This document shows, in pieces, positions 40,323 through 51,280 of a stretch of DNA of 64,000 nt. Numbering within the stretch: position 1 is the stretch's first letter; each line of letters opens with the position of its first letter. The DNA is from Haplosporangium gracile (lineage: Eukaryota; Mortierellomycota; Mortierellomycetes; Mortierellales; Mortierellaceae): positions 101,998 through 165,997 of the forward strand of contig JAAAUF010000001.1 of the NCBI GenBank assembly GCA_015499985.1, in the 5' to 3' direction. Made by a program: the position numbers and the translations under genes. The notes below the pieces were generated by a model. The model was not told the DNA's origin. It saw only the letters and a program-made list of their open reading frames with translations, and made no database searches.

Positions 40323-42637
40323 ATGTCAGACTCTAAATCGACATCAGCACTAAGAGGTGCTGAATCCTTCATCGTCGTCAATGGAGCAGACGACAGAGAT
40401 GCTGGCATCTACTCCGACAACTTCTACTCAAGACGAATGAGTAAACTTCGTAGCAGTATCCGTCGTCGTATGCTCCCCTGGGTTCGTAGCGAGACCAAAG
40501 ATCTAGCCGAGCTTCAGGTACGAGCTATCGTACCTAGTTACTGGAAAAAAGCATGTCCTATGTGATATACATATATATTTCCCATCTATGCTGCCAACCT
40601 TCACATTTCATTTCAATTGGGACGGATTGGTTGGTTCGATTGGGTTTTATCCAATTGGAGACACAGTTACTCACACGAACCTCTACACTCTACATTGTGT
40701 TCATTAGCATCGATGGAGGACATCATTCTTGGATAGCTACTTCACTTTGACAGCGTTTGCAGGACATCCGCTGTTCTTTGTCTGTATCCTGCCCATCATG
40801 TTCTGGTACGGCCACTCGGTCTTCGCCCGAGGATTTGTTAACGTTGCCTGTGTCGGCGTCTTTGTCACCTCCTGGGTCAAGGACTACCTGTGCCTCCCTC
40901 GACCCCTTTCTCCGCCCCTCGTCCGTCTTTCTCGGTCCAAGCGAGGTAATAATTCGAAAACAGAAGCACGATTGGTTTGTTTCGAAGGGTACATGATCCT
41001 GCTAAATTCGCCTTCAACATCATTTTGCTCCGCCTCACCCTAACTAACTTTGACTTGTATGTATTCCTTCTAGTCCATTTGGAGTATGGCTTTCCTTCAA
41101 CACACACAAGTAACGCGACCTCGATCGCGCTCTACCTTCTCTCGTACTTGCTCATTTCGGACTGGTCGATTCTCGCCAAGGTCGCATCGATCATTGGTCT
41201 TTGTGTCTACCTCTTCAGCGTCATCTTCGGTCGGCTCTATTGCGGGATGCACACCAAGACCGACATCATCGGAGGCACTGTTATTGGCATCTTGGTCTGG
41301 GCTGCTCAGTGGTCCTTCCACGATGCCATCGATAGCTTGATGACCACACTCAGCTGGCCAGGTACCTTTAAGATTCCGTGCATCTATGCATTCATGGACT
41401 GACATTCATGCTCGGTCTAGCGTCTAATCTTGCCCCTTGACTTTTTTTTTTCAAAGTGGTGTCTGCGGTTATTCTTGGAGGCATCGTGCTGATCCAGAGC
41501 ATTCCTGACACTATGGATAGTTGTCCGTGCATTGATGACGGGTAAGGGTTATCCGAGCGCTGTTTCTGTTTTTGGTTTTTGTTTGAAGGAAATCACGAAC
41601 ACGATGTGACACGAGAGAATAACATTGGGTTTCTGACATATGCCTGACTGGCGCCGTTTCATTTTTCGGATGATCCTAGTGTCACAACAATGGCCGTTCT
41701 CATGGGTGTCTTCCCAGCAAGTCAACATTTCGCCCTTTCAAAGTATTCTGTCAGTGCTGGAGGACACGATGGCATTGTCCACTATGACGCTGCCATTGGT
41801 TTGCCTAGGTCTATCCTCCGCTTTGTCTTTGGCCTCGCCGTCGTCTTCACATGGCGTATGGCAGCCAAGAAGCTGCTCTACATCCTGCTCCCCCCTCTCT
41901 ACAGCTACTTTAACCTGCCGTCAAGAACCCACTTCGTTCCAGCCAAGTATGTCTTCATGCTCGTTTCCATGCAACGCGCTTCTGTCTCTTATCGTTTGAC
42001 AGTGCAATTGATATCTTGCTATTGCTGTTCGTGTGTATTAGGACGTACGGAAACCTTCGTAGCCAGCCCATTGGACGAGTCCCATCGGTTCTGGACCTTT
42101 CAGCATTAGCGGACTCCTCGATCGAGATTGTGGGAACTCAGTCGACTATGGATATTCATGAACAGTTCTCACAGAGTCGTTCATCCAAGATCTCGAGCCT
42201 TCATCACCAACAGCTCGAAGACATTGAAAAGAAGGGGCATTTTGGGCTCCGACCTGGACACATTGCCAAAACCCGTCAGGAACAACAAAAGCAGGATGGT
42301 GTCATTTCTGAAAAGACAGCACCAGTACTCGAAACTCTGGACCATCCTTTGGATCTAGAGCTGGATGAGTCTGAGCGCCAGGCGATGGAGCAGTTTGAAG
42401 CCGAGCATCCACAATGGGCGCGATTTGACGTCGACATCGTCATCAAGACTGTTGTCTATGCCGGTGAGTTATCCCTGCTTTTCGTCTGTTTCCGTTGATA
42501 TCGCCATTTGTTATAGAGATGAGATACTAACGTGAACTTGTTGCGTTATATTTCATGCAGGTATTGGATGGTTGGCGGTGGATAGTATTCCCATCATGTT
42601 TGAATACACTGGACTCGGCACATTATATCTTCGTTAA
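40323..42637 (+). CDS. LCB3: Long-chain-base-1-phosphate phosphatase (PAP2 family)
   Basis: ER membrane phosphatase removing phosphate from sphingosine-, dihydrosphingosine- or phytosphingosine-1-phosphate, which controls recycling of long-chain bases to ceramide. Exons 40323-40517, 40708-40945, 41074-41361, 41457-41541, 41680-41946, 42042-42463 and 42561-42637 are all in phase and give 523 residues. The three PAP2 motifs are intact: KDYLCLPRP (123-131), YGFPSTHTSNA with Pro152-Ser153-Thr154-His155, and GRLYCGMHTKTD with Arg198, nucleophile His204 and Asp208. PSTH in place of PSGH is typical of the Lcb3/SGPP branch. About eight membrane segments are visible, and the C-terminal half matches the SGPP-type long tail (FALSKYSVSAGGHDG, YFNLPSRTHFVPAK). 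A hydrophilic insertion of about 120 residues lies between the last two membrane segments. Identification is secure; substrate preference is inferred from the family. Confidence 0.92.
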
Positions 42638-43437
42638 CTATTAAATACCCAGAACAAGTTGAAAGCAAATATCCAGGAAAGAGAGTGTGAAGACAGGAAT
42701 CTGGGGAATAATGCCATGAGGAACCCATTTTGTCTGTTTTACTTTTGATCTAGTCTGAGTGTGCGAGTCAGACACATCCGATGGGCCATCCGAGGCGGGT
42801 GCGGTGATGAAAATTAATCATAATAAGAAAAATGGATCTGGAGAAGAGTCTGCCAAATGGTGTGTGCGCTTTCCTCCTTCCTGTGTCTGTCTGTCTGAAT
42901 GACTATCTGATGTTAGCTTGTTTCGACGGGTTTGTGCCCCAAGGTCTTTTTTTATTCTTCGGAAGTTGAGTGACAGAAGAGAGAGGGGATGACGAATGGC
43001 CCGAATCAGCACTTCAGTCATACCAAGAGTTGGCCATTGCTGCTGTATCCCTTTGGGCAAAATGCACTTCGATATATCCTTGATCTTCGGCTTTCTCCTT
43101 TTTTCCCTTTTTTTCTTTTCACTCTTCACTCTTCACTCCGCACTTCCACTCACACTCGCTCTTCTCGCTTTCTTCCCTTTCCTTGCCGCTCTCGTTCCTT
43201 GATCTTTTCTGAATCAGTGTGATTCCTGATCTCTTCTTTTCTTTTCTTGCTTTTTCCATCTCTCACTCTTGTGCTCATTCAGCCATCAGTCGCGTCTCTT
43301 TATTCCCTACTTCTTCTCGCCCACCACGATATCTTCTTTTTCTATTCTTTACTACTTTCTTAAATAATACTCCACTCACTCCGAACACACACACACACAC
43401 ACACACCAAGACAAGACCTACAAACGACATATACAAT
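42638..43437. other. Intergenic region and TBC gene leader
   Basis: 3' end of LCB3 followed by a long C/T-rich leader (43080-43380) and a CA microsatellite (about 43386-43406) close to the start codon of the TBC gene. Open frames here lie in the leader and are not supported as separate genes. Confidence 0.5.
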
Positions 43438-45807
43438 ATGTTACTCTCCTCTCTCGCCGCCCAAGCCGAAGGCCACCGCCAACAGCAACAGAACCGATCC
43501 CCTAGTCCCGGCTCAAATATCCATACCCACTTCCCCGCCACCTTCCACAATCATCACCACACTCCTTTAATGGGCAACAGTAGTAGCGGTGGTGCCAGTG
43601 GTGTTAGTGGATCAACATATCCCATCGTCTCCTCGTCCTTAGACACCACGGCTGCACTTCATTACAACAGCAATAACCACCCTCATCACCACCATCACCA
43701 ACTGAGTAGCAGCTCCAACAATTCGTCGCCGTCGTCGCCAACGACTTCCTCAAGTACCCGGAGATTCAATTACCGACAACAACAACTGCAGCAGCAGCAA
43801 GACGATCCTGCCGCCGATAGTGGCGCTATTACTGTCGATGAGTACAAAGAAATCTTGAGTGCCGAGGTCTGGATTGAGATCCCCAAGTTGCGAGAGTATG
43901 CACGCCACGGCATCCCACGAGAGGTTCGAGGGGTAAGGACCTTTTTTTTTTTGTCTTTCCACAGGAGTTGAAGCGGTTTTTGTGTATGATTTCAATTCCG
44001 CCACCCACCACATCATTGATAATTCACTTTCCAACCAAAAGAAACACACCACCCCCTTCCTTTCGCACGTTATTAGTTTCTTTTCATTCCTTACTGCAGT
44101 AATTCATCATCACTCAAGCAGGGCGAATGGTTGAGTTTTGAACAGAAACCTACATGAGGCATGTATACAGGACAGAAATAGAAGGAAAATAGGATTCCCC
44201 TTCCCCTGTCTGCCACTGTTCATTTCCATATTTGAACTAATGCATCACAAGACGTGGGTTCGAAAAATATGATACTCTGCGAATTGGATTTGGTGGCAAC
44301 TCCCTTCTCTTTTTTCTTGTCTTTTATCCATGTGCCGTCATTCGTTCGTTCCTTTCTTCGCTCCTTCGCTTCTTCGCACAACACGACGCACAGAAACATA
44401 TGCGATAAGCAAGAGTCAATGAACATTTATTGGTCAAAGGATGTTGTTACCTCTTTGCATGTTTTCTCCACAGCCAACACAAGAGGCGCTTCTTGTTTTT
44501 TTTGTTTGTGGTTGTTGTTTTTATTTGCCCTTACAGACACATGCATGGGGCTGCGCTGAGTTCGTTATCCCCCCCCCCCNNNNNNNNNNCTTTGTTTTTT
44601 TTTTTTTGCCTTGATCGGTGTGTGCGTATTTCTTCCGTTTCTGCATCTCAGTTGATTGATTTACAAAGCATTCCGCCTTGACAGAAAAAAAAAACAAAAA
44701 TAACAAGCCATGATGGGGAAGTGGAGAAAAAAAGGCGTTGTATGGATTATGCGTCATAGCTTGGCATGACTTTAATTCCTTATCGCATACCAAAAAAAAA
44801 TACTAATTCAAGACAACATACTTAAAAATATGACGATTTATTGTCATCTCTAGGAGACGTGGCTATACCTATTTGGGATTCAGGATGCAGACCGGTCCAA
44901 GGAGATGTCGACGCAGAAGCAGCGGATTCAGGACTTTGAGCAGCTGGACAAGGAGCCCACAGAGTCAACAAAAAGAGTGCGAGGTGAGATCTCGCGATAT
45001 ATGCGCAAGACGCACATTGAGTCGAGTCGGGATATCCCTCGGTTGTTTGAGGAGATCATTAGCGCGTACTGCCAGCAGAACCACCAGGTCGAGTACTACC
45101 CAGCCATGGTCAACCTCTGCGCGCCCTTTGTCTATTCGATCAAGCGCGAATGGGATGCGTATCTTTGCTTTGAGAAGATGATTAATATTCTTGGTAAGAA
45201 AACAAGCTTTCTATTTCTTGGCTTCCCATTTAAGTTTTTATCTCCATGTAAAACGGATGCTTACTACATTTTTTTTTCTGTGCGAACGAGATAGATGAGC
45301 ATTTCAGTGACGAGAGTGTGAATGAGGCGGTGGCAAAATTCATGACGCTCTTCCACACCTGCATCCCAGATCTGTACAGCTACTTTGAGGAGGAAGAAGT
45401 CGATATTAAGGAATGGGCAGCCTCGGCTTTGCAGTTTGTGCTCTCTCGGGAACTGACGCTTGAGAACACGATGCGGTTATGGGACACGTACTTCTCGATC
45501 CCGGATGCCGGCTGGATCGATCTCCATCCGTACTTTTGTTTGGCGATTCTCAAGCATATGAAGGAAGGGTTTGAGGATCTGGAGGAGTCTGAGATCAGGA
45601 CTACCTTGATGCGCCTGCCTGCCCTGGACATCGACCAGGTAACACTAAATTGGTGTTTTGTTTAATGCTCCTGTCGTTATGTGCTTCCGATTCCAGTTTG
45701 TTTGACACGAGAACCATATTTACTTTCGTAAATACTAGATCGTGAATGAGGCGTTTAACATCCGGCATGAGATTCTGGAAAGGCAAATCTCGGATGACTC
45801 TTTTTGA
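43438..45807 (+). CDS. TBC-domain (Rab-GAP-like) protein with degenerate catalytic fingers
   Basis: Exons 43438-43932, 44854-45193, 45295-45638 and 45739-45807 are in phase and give 415 residues. Residues 1-135 are Ser/His/Gln-rich. The TBC region starts at about 140 (KLREYARHGIPREVRGETWL) and runs to about 375 (ENTMRLWDTYFSI, then LHPYFCLAILKH). TBC proteins normally speed GTP hydrolysis by Rabs, using an Arg finger in IxxDxxR and a Gln finger in YxQ. Here the Arg motif reads ISRYMRKT (Asp changed to Tyr214, Arg position Lys217), and the Gln motif reads VEYYPAMVN (Gln position Pro248). It is therefore probably a non-catalytic Rab binder or acts by another mechanism; that is inference from alignment by eye. 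Start ATG at 43438 follows a C/T-rich leader. Intron 1 is 921 nt and contains the assembly gap, so a missed exon there cannot be excluded. Confidence 0.8.
44571..44589. other. C-run followed by a 10-N assembly gap
   Basis: A run of C bases leads directly into ten N at 44580-44589, inside intron 1 of the TBC gene. The gap size is probably nominal, and the homopolymer suggests a sequencing break rather than biology. Confidence 0.9.
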
Positions 45808-46426
45808 AAGAATGTGCTCTATTCTTACAAAGACACCCTACAAAACCATATCATCGCCTATGCTACCAATCCTCATCTCAGCCCAGCAATAACTATTAGG
45901 CTAAAAACAAAGAAAAATTACGCCACCAAAACTTGCAAGAAGGTTTTTTTTGTTTCTTTACACCAATGTGTCTGTCCCTTTTTTCATGTTCTTTCACTTC
46001 CATGCTCACTCACGATTTCCCTTTGTTCGACACAACATCGTCTTCTTTGGCGGATTCGTTTTTTTTTTTTTTTTTTTTTTTTGCGACTTTTATTATTATA
46101 CAGTGGTTTGTTGATGATACAACGAAGTGGCAGAAAGCAAAAGCGAAAGCAAAAGGTAAGAAGAGAAGGTGAGAGAGGTGAGAGTATAGGGTGTTCTTTT
46201 TTTTGTTCCGTTGAAAAACAAGATACAAGGTACATGAACGAATGGTCGAATAAATGAATGAATGAATGAATGAAAAAAAAAGGCAGCGGTATATGTGATA
46301 GAAGTCTAGAAATGCGAAATAAAACAATGAAAACAAGCAACAAAATGACAAATGAAAGTGAGGAAGAAAATGAAAGGCATGACAAGTACGTACGAATGTG
46401 TGTGTGTGTGTGTGTGTGTAAGTGTT
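45808..46426. other. Convergent 3' intergenic region with simple repeats
   Basis: Spacer between the TBC gene (+) and the SANT/AT-hook gene (-). It contains a T run (about 46061-46082), a GAAT repeat (about 46252-46273) and a TG run at 46397-46419. TTTATT near 46089 can serve as a minus-strand polyadenylation signal. No gene seen. Confidence 0.55.
46397..46419. repeat. (TG)n microsatellite
   Basis: Uninterrupted TG dinucleotides immediately 3' of the SANT/AT-hook gene stop codon. Confidence 0.85.
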
Positions 46427-49150
46427 TTAACGCAGCTCGCGATCGTGGGCGGGGAAGTGACCGTCAGGGCGCGAGTAGGACGAGTGATGCGACATTTCGG
46501 ATCCAGGACGGCCCTCGACTGTGCCACCTCTATGGTAACCGTGCTGCTCCTGCTGATGATGATGGGGATGCTGCTGCTGCTGGTGTGGTTGATGGTGGTG
46601 GTGATGAGCTAGATGCTGCTGCTCATCAGGATGCAAATAACGACCGCCGCTCGAATGTGGTGGTGGTGGAGGACCTCCAGCCACTTGAGGATGGGCAGGA
46701 GCCGACGACTGAGCCCGATGATGAGGCGAATGCTCCTGCTGCTGAGGCGGCTGCGACGACTGAGGACCATACCGGAGTTGATGCTGAAGCTGCGAGAGCT
46801 GGTGTTGCTGCTGTGAAAGCTGTTGCTGCATCTTGTCGATCGTGTACAACATAGAATTTTGTTTCTCCATGTCGACCCTGCGATGCTCGTCCATTTGGGC
46901 CAGATAGCCCCGCATGATGTGCATCTCGTCCAGAATCTCGCGGTACTGCTGCACTGAGGATGAGGAGCCAGGTTGTGGCTCGGCTCCTGCTGCAATGAGC
47001 TCACCGCCACGCATAGCATGAGGATGATCCATGTTGGTCTCTTGTGGGCCAGACGGGATGTTTATGGAGCGGCCGTGCGAGTCCAAAGCTGGACCACCCC
47101 GTCCTGGAATTCCTGGATGGTGAGCAGACGAAGGTGGGAAGGGTGCAAACCGGTTGCTGGTGGAGCCACTGCCTCTCTCCTGTGGAATCTCGTAACCGCC
47201 TCTGCTGCTTGTCCGAGCATGCTTCATGGGACGCTTGTAGTCGGCAGCACCGCCAGCGCCACCTGCAAACTCGCCTTGCGAGTAATGGCGGACGTGGCCA
47301 GGGCTTTGCGAGGTGGAAGGATGAGTGCCTTGAGGATGCTGGGCGGCTGGTGAGTGGACAGGCAAGGGTGACGAAAGAGGGGTTGATTGATCCGCGCCGT
47401 TGTTGACTGGTCGGCTCACCTTTGTGTCGCCATGCCCTCCCTCCCAACCGGATCGATGGCGAGGAGTGTTCGAGTCCTGCTGCTGTTGCTGAGCGGCCTC
47501 GACCATATTCACATCAGCTGAGCCAACATTCCTGATCCTGTCAGTAGAACTGTGGCTAGAGTGACGCTTGACCTGAGCGGTTATGGCGGTAGTAGTAGCA
47601 GTGGCTGGGACAGGGTTGCGAGGGCGACCTCTCTTGGCAGGAGTAGCGGGTGTCGATGAAGATGTTCCCGAGGAGGCCGGGGCTGAGAGAGATGGAGTGG
47701 TGGGCTGGGTCGAGGGTGTAGGGTTGACGGGACCAACAGGCGAGCGTGGTGTGCTGTTGTCACCCTGTTTCTTTTGACCCGAGGAGCGCTGTTCAGACTC
47801 GCTACGCGACAACATATCCTCGTCCTCATCATCATCCTCCTCCTCCTGAGCATTTTCCCTTTGGCCATCCATATACTCCTCCTGGTCTTCAGAGTCCGAC
47901 ATAAACGACGCACTATCTTCATCATTCGAGTTGCATCCATCGTCCAAGGTGCCACCCTGTCCAGCCTGGCGCATCAGATTGATGATCTGCTTGACCAAAT
48001 CATCATTGGCTTCGCGCATCTCCTCCGGGATGTTACCTTTATACATGCGCTCACGGAGCTGATAGGGCTTGACCATCCGGTTGACTCGACGAATGCACTG
48101 CCGGGCATGGACTTTCATCTTGAGCGCATCTCGGACATCTTCCCAAGCCTTAGCCACCTGTCCAACCTTCTGCGCAAAGGGGTTAAGCCGGATAGTCTCC
48201 TGAAGTAGCTGTCGATCCGTGTCCTCAGACCGATACCGACGCTTCTTCTGCATCCGCTTGAGAGCCTGGGGCTGATTCATCATCTCAAAGAGCTGCTCCA
48301 AAAGCCGTTTCTTGGTCGCTTGCTGCTCCTCGGTGCCGATGGGCCGATCGCGCCCTGCAATACTGGCCTGGATGATGTTGTCGAAGCGGCGGGAACATGT
48401 CCGGGCTCGGATCCCCTGTTCCCTGGAAATCGACTCCCAAGCCTGTGTAGTTTTGCGGATTGCACAGTTGAAGGGATCGTGCTGGAGGACGCTAGTCAAG
48501 AGGCCGATCTGAACATCGATCGGGAGCGGACCCTTGGGAGTGCCGCGGGCGGACTGGATCCGGAAGGGACCTGTTGGCTGATTCGATTGCTCCTTCTTGA
48601 CCGAAGATTGCTGTGGTGGTTGATGATGCTGCTGCTGGTGCTGTTGTTGTTGATGATGAGGATGATAGGATTGTTGAGAGGGATATGGATGGGAAGCGGG
48701 TTGACTGTAGTGGTGTTGCTGAGTGCTGGACGAGGAGAGATCATCTTCAGGTGAATATCGAGGTCGGGGTGCGAGTTGAGGGAGGCTGTCGTGAGGTGGA
48801 GGATATGCAGTGACCTGTCGGGAATGGTCTCGCGAAATATCGTCATAGTTCTGAGGTTTACCCGAGTTAGAACTCATACCCATATAGTGGCTGGGGTCAA
48901 CCGGATAGGCCTCCTGTTCACGAACCAACGGCTGATCGCTGTTACCACCGCTGTTACTACCGCCATGAGGATATCGGTACAATTTACGATCCATATAGCC
49001 TCCGCCACCGCCGCCACCGTCCGAATCTGCAGAGTCGTCGCGGCGATGATGTTGGTGGTGGTATTGGCGAGAGATGATGGTGGTCGGTGGATATAATGAG
49101 TCGGGGGAGTGATGGGCTCTTGGAGGAGGGCCCAGGGGGGAGTGGGGCAT
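46427..49150 (-). CDS. Putative DNA-binding protein: tandem SANT/Myb-like domains, AT-hook, coiled coil
   Basis: One frame of 907 residues from ATG at 49150 to a stop at 46427. Two helical units are clearly related. Unit A (about 214-261) reads LLTSVLQHDPFNCAIRKTTQ, then AWESI, ending CSRRFDNII. Unit B (about 312-361) reads LLQETIRLNPFAQKVGQVAK, then AWEDV, ending CIRRVNRMV. The shared pattern LL-x5-6-(D/N)PF ... AWE ... R-x-C-x-RR resembles SANT/Myb-like helix-turn-helix units of fungal proteins. A basic patch (RMQKKRRYR) separates them. An acidic stretch (436-445) and an AT-hook core KRGRPRNP (506-513) follow. Near 735-795 a Gln-rich coiled coil is likely (REILDEMHIMRGYLAQMDEH onward). The termini are His/Gln/Pro-rich. 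I infer a nuclear DNA-binding regulator; the target is unknown. A purine-rich leader lies at 49151-49560. The gene is likely real because the frame is long and two domains are shared. Confidence 0.75.
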   Translation of the reverse strand: MPHSPLGPPPRAHHSPDSLYPPTTIISRQYHHQHHRRDDSADSDGGGGGGGYMDRKLYRYPHGGSNSGGNSDQPLVREQEAYPVDPSHYMGMSSNSGKPQNYDDISRDHSRQVTAYPPPHDSLPQLAPRPRYSPEDDLSSSSTQQHHYSQPASHPYPSQQSYHPHHQQQQHQQQHHQPPQQSSVKKEQSNQPTGPFRIQSARGTPKGPLPIDVQIGLLTSVLQHDPFNCAIRKTTQAWESISREQGIRARTCSRRFDNIIQASIAGRDRPIGTEEQQATKKRLLEQLFEMMNQPQALKRMQKKRRYRSEDTDRQLLQETIRLNPFAQKVGQVAKAWEDVRDALKMKVHARQCIRRVNRMVKPYQLRERMYKGNIPEEMREANDDLVKQIINLMRQAGQGGTLDDGCNSNDEDSASFMSDSEDQEEYMDGQRENAQEEEDDDEDEDMLSRSESEQRSSGQKKQGDNSTPRSPVGPVNPTPSTQPTTPSLSAPASSGTSSSTPATPAKRGRPRNPVPATATTTAITAQVKRHSSHSSTDRIRNVGSADVNMVEAAQQQQQDSNTPRHRSGWEGGHGDTKVSRPVNNGADQSTPLSSPLPVHSPAAQHPQGTHPSTSQSPGHVRHYSQGEFAGGAGGAADYKRPMKHARTSSRGGYEIPQERGSGSTSNRFAPFPPSSAHHPGIPGRGGPALDSHGRSINIPSGPQETNMDHPHAMRGGELIAAGAEPQPGSSSSVQQYREILDEMHIMRGYLAQMDEHRRVDMEKQNSMLYTIDKMQQQLSQQQHQLSQLQHQLRYGPQSSQPPQQQEHSPHHRAQSSAPAHPQVAGGPPPPPHSSGGRYLHPDEQQHLAHHHHHQPHQQQQHPHHHQQEQHGYHRGGTVEGRPGSEMSHHSSYSRPDGHFPAHDRELR

Positions 49151-50659
49151 GGTGCTGTGCTGCTGTGAGGGGGAAGATCCGGAGTATGCCCTTGAGTGGG
49201 GCGGGTATTCGGAGGGTGATGTACGGGATGGATGTGCTGGGGGTGAGCTTTGCCCAGGAACGGAGCTGAAGATAGGGAAGAGAGTGAGAAGGTAAAGGAG
49301 ACGAGCGAAATCAATGTGAGTAAGAGAGATTTTTTTTTGTTTTGGATAGATGTGAGTGGTGAGATTGGGGGTCGGGAGAGAGAAATGAGTGGAGGGGAAG
49401 GAGGGGAAGGAGGGGAAGGAGGGGAAGGAGGGTGGATGGGAGTGTTGAAAGGTGAGAGGAGAGAGAGTACCAATGGAAATGAAGCAGAAAGATGAAAGTA
49501 AAGAATGAGAGGTCAGAAAGAGGGAAGAGAAGAAAAGAAGAAAGATAGAAGAGAAGACGCAAAAAGATATATATATTAAAAAAAAGGAACGATGAACGGC
49601 ATAGAGGGAAATGAATGATGAATAGTGAATGCACTAGTGCAAAAAGATACCCTGTTGGTTGATCCACCAAGATTTGAATGTGCATGGCATTGAGAGGAAG
49701 GTAGGGGAAGAGTGTATGTAATGAGTGGATGGAGCATGTTCGAAATGAGTGACTGAGAATCAACGAGATGAATATTAAAATAAATGAATGGTCGCCAGCA
49801 TGGTACGGTCACCATAGCCGGCATCATAACTTTCGATAATCATACGAAAAACTGAGTAATAAAAAGATTACTCCGTATGAGTGTGGATAAAAAATCCATT
49901 GAATGGTGTTTCATTTACGAATGGCGACAAGGTAAGAAAAAGATTGGTATAGTAGAAGGAAGAATGACCCAGGTGAGAGAGAAAAAAGAACGGCCTGAAT
50001 AGACTGAATGTTCTTTCGAACCACAGCCATCTTCAGACCTCAACGACAATAAAATGACGAGAAAAAAATTGTCCAGCCACCGGTTCTTTTTTTTCTTTTG
50101 TTTCTGTGATCATTACTCGATTCATCACTCACTCAACTAGCCATCAATCGCCACACCGTTAATATATTCGTCCGCACCCCATCTTATTTTTTCTTCACAA
50201 CGTACACCTGTCTGGATAACAATTACTCAAGAAAAAGAAAAAATAACAAATGGGATGCAAACAGAAACAGAAACATTCAGTCCACCGACCGACAGACAGA
50301 CCGACAGACTCAAAAAAAAAAAAAATAGAATACAAAAAAGCAATTGACTCCCTTTTTTCTCCTTCGTTCAATAAGAGAAAGAGAATAACAACAAAGCACC
50401 AATGGATGCTCCAGCGGATCAGGGATCAGCCTGTAGCCTTCCCCTTCTTCCTCCCGATTGCCTAATCATCCTTCTCGCAATTCAACCATAAGACAAAAAC
50501 AAACAAACAAGCAAACAAACACCAGCAACCACACCATCAAACAAACAAACAATCAAACGAACTGCAAACTGCAAGCTGCAAAACTGCAAACCGCATGCTC
50601 TGTATCACTTTACATTTTCTTCGTCTTCTTGGTATTCTCGTATTTCTGATTTGTTTGAG
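49151..50659. other. Intergenic region with purine-rich leader
   Basis: 49151-49570 is the G/A-rich leader of the SANT/AT-hook gene and contains a 10-bp minisatellite (listed). 49600-50640 carries only short frames. A ACAAACAAAC-type simple repeat lies at about 50499-50560. No gene seen. Confidence 0.5.
49391..49432. repeat. 10-bp minisatellite, about four units
   Basis: The unit GGAGGGGAAG is repeated head to tail in the leader of the SANT/AT-hook gene. It is purine-only, so it could form triplex or G-rich structures. Confidence 0.85.
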
Positions 50660-51280
50660 TCATGTAATCGATCGCCTGTAATCAACAACACACTAGTACC
50701 TCCCTCCTCCTTAACTACCAAACCCCCTTTACAAAACATGCAAAAAGCAATTAGAAAAAAAAATGTATGAAAGAAAAAATACGTACCTTGAGGCTCGATA
50801 CCGCTCATGGGGATCGACATAACCAGAGTCCCTCTCACGGACATGCCATTGTGAGCCCTGGTGAGGATGTGCTTGATGCTGTTGGTGCTGTTGATAGGAT
50901 GATGATGACGACGATGACAGGATTGGCCGGTAGTTGGGATCGTGGCGTGGTTGCTGCGGTGGATACTCAGTAGTAGTCGCAGGCTGAGAAGAAACAGAAG
51001 AGGAACCCTGATCTGGCGATTGTCGGACAAATGTGGGTGACATGCGATGTGCTGACGCCGCTGACGACGTAGCAGGTGGATACTGCTGTTGTTCATTGTT
51101 GTTATCTTGATGTGGCGCGACAGAAGAGGATTGCTGTGCGGCTGAAACAGAAGCAGAGGCCTGCGAAGGGGTAGGCGATCCGCTGCGGTTACGAGCAGCC
51201 GCGGCGGCCTTGCTGAGTGCCGCTGCTGCTACCAGCTCTGGTGAAGAGGATGTTGCTGGCGATGTTTCTGTGTATACCAT
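50660..51280 (-). CDS. Small Ala/Ser/Gln-rich protein, unknown
   Basis: Minus-strand exons 51280-50787 and 50675-50660 join in phase (AG + G) and give 169 residues. The start ATG at 51280 follows a long purine-rich (sense pyrimidine-rich) leader at 51340-51900. The protein starts MVYTETSPATSS, has an Ala-rich helix (ELVAAAALSKAAAAARNRSG) and then Ser, Gln, Pro and Tyr-rich sequence, ending in an ordered basic stretch (RERDSGYVDPHERYRAS) next to the splice site. Exon 2 adds only four residues before TGA. Other acceptors could give longer ends, so the C-terminus is uncertain. No enzyme motif or membrane segment is present. Function not recognised. Confidence 0.5.

Noticed and set aside
46445..46854. 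Plus-strand frame of 194 codons rich in Asp and Ala
   Set aside because: It is antisense to the His/Gln-rich C-terminus of the SANT/AT-hook gene.
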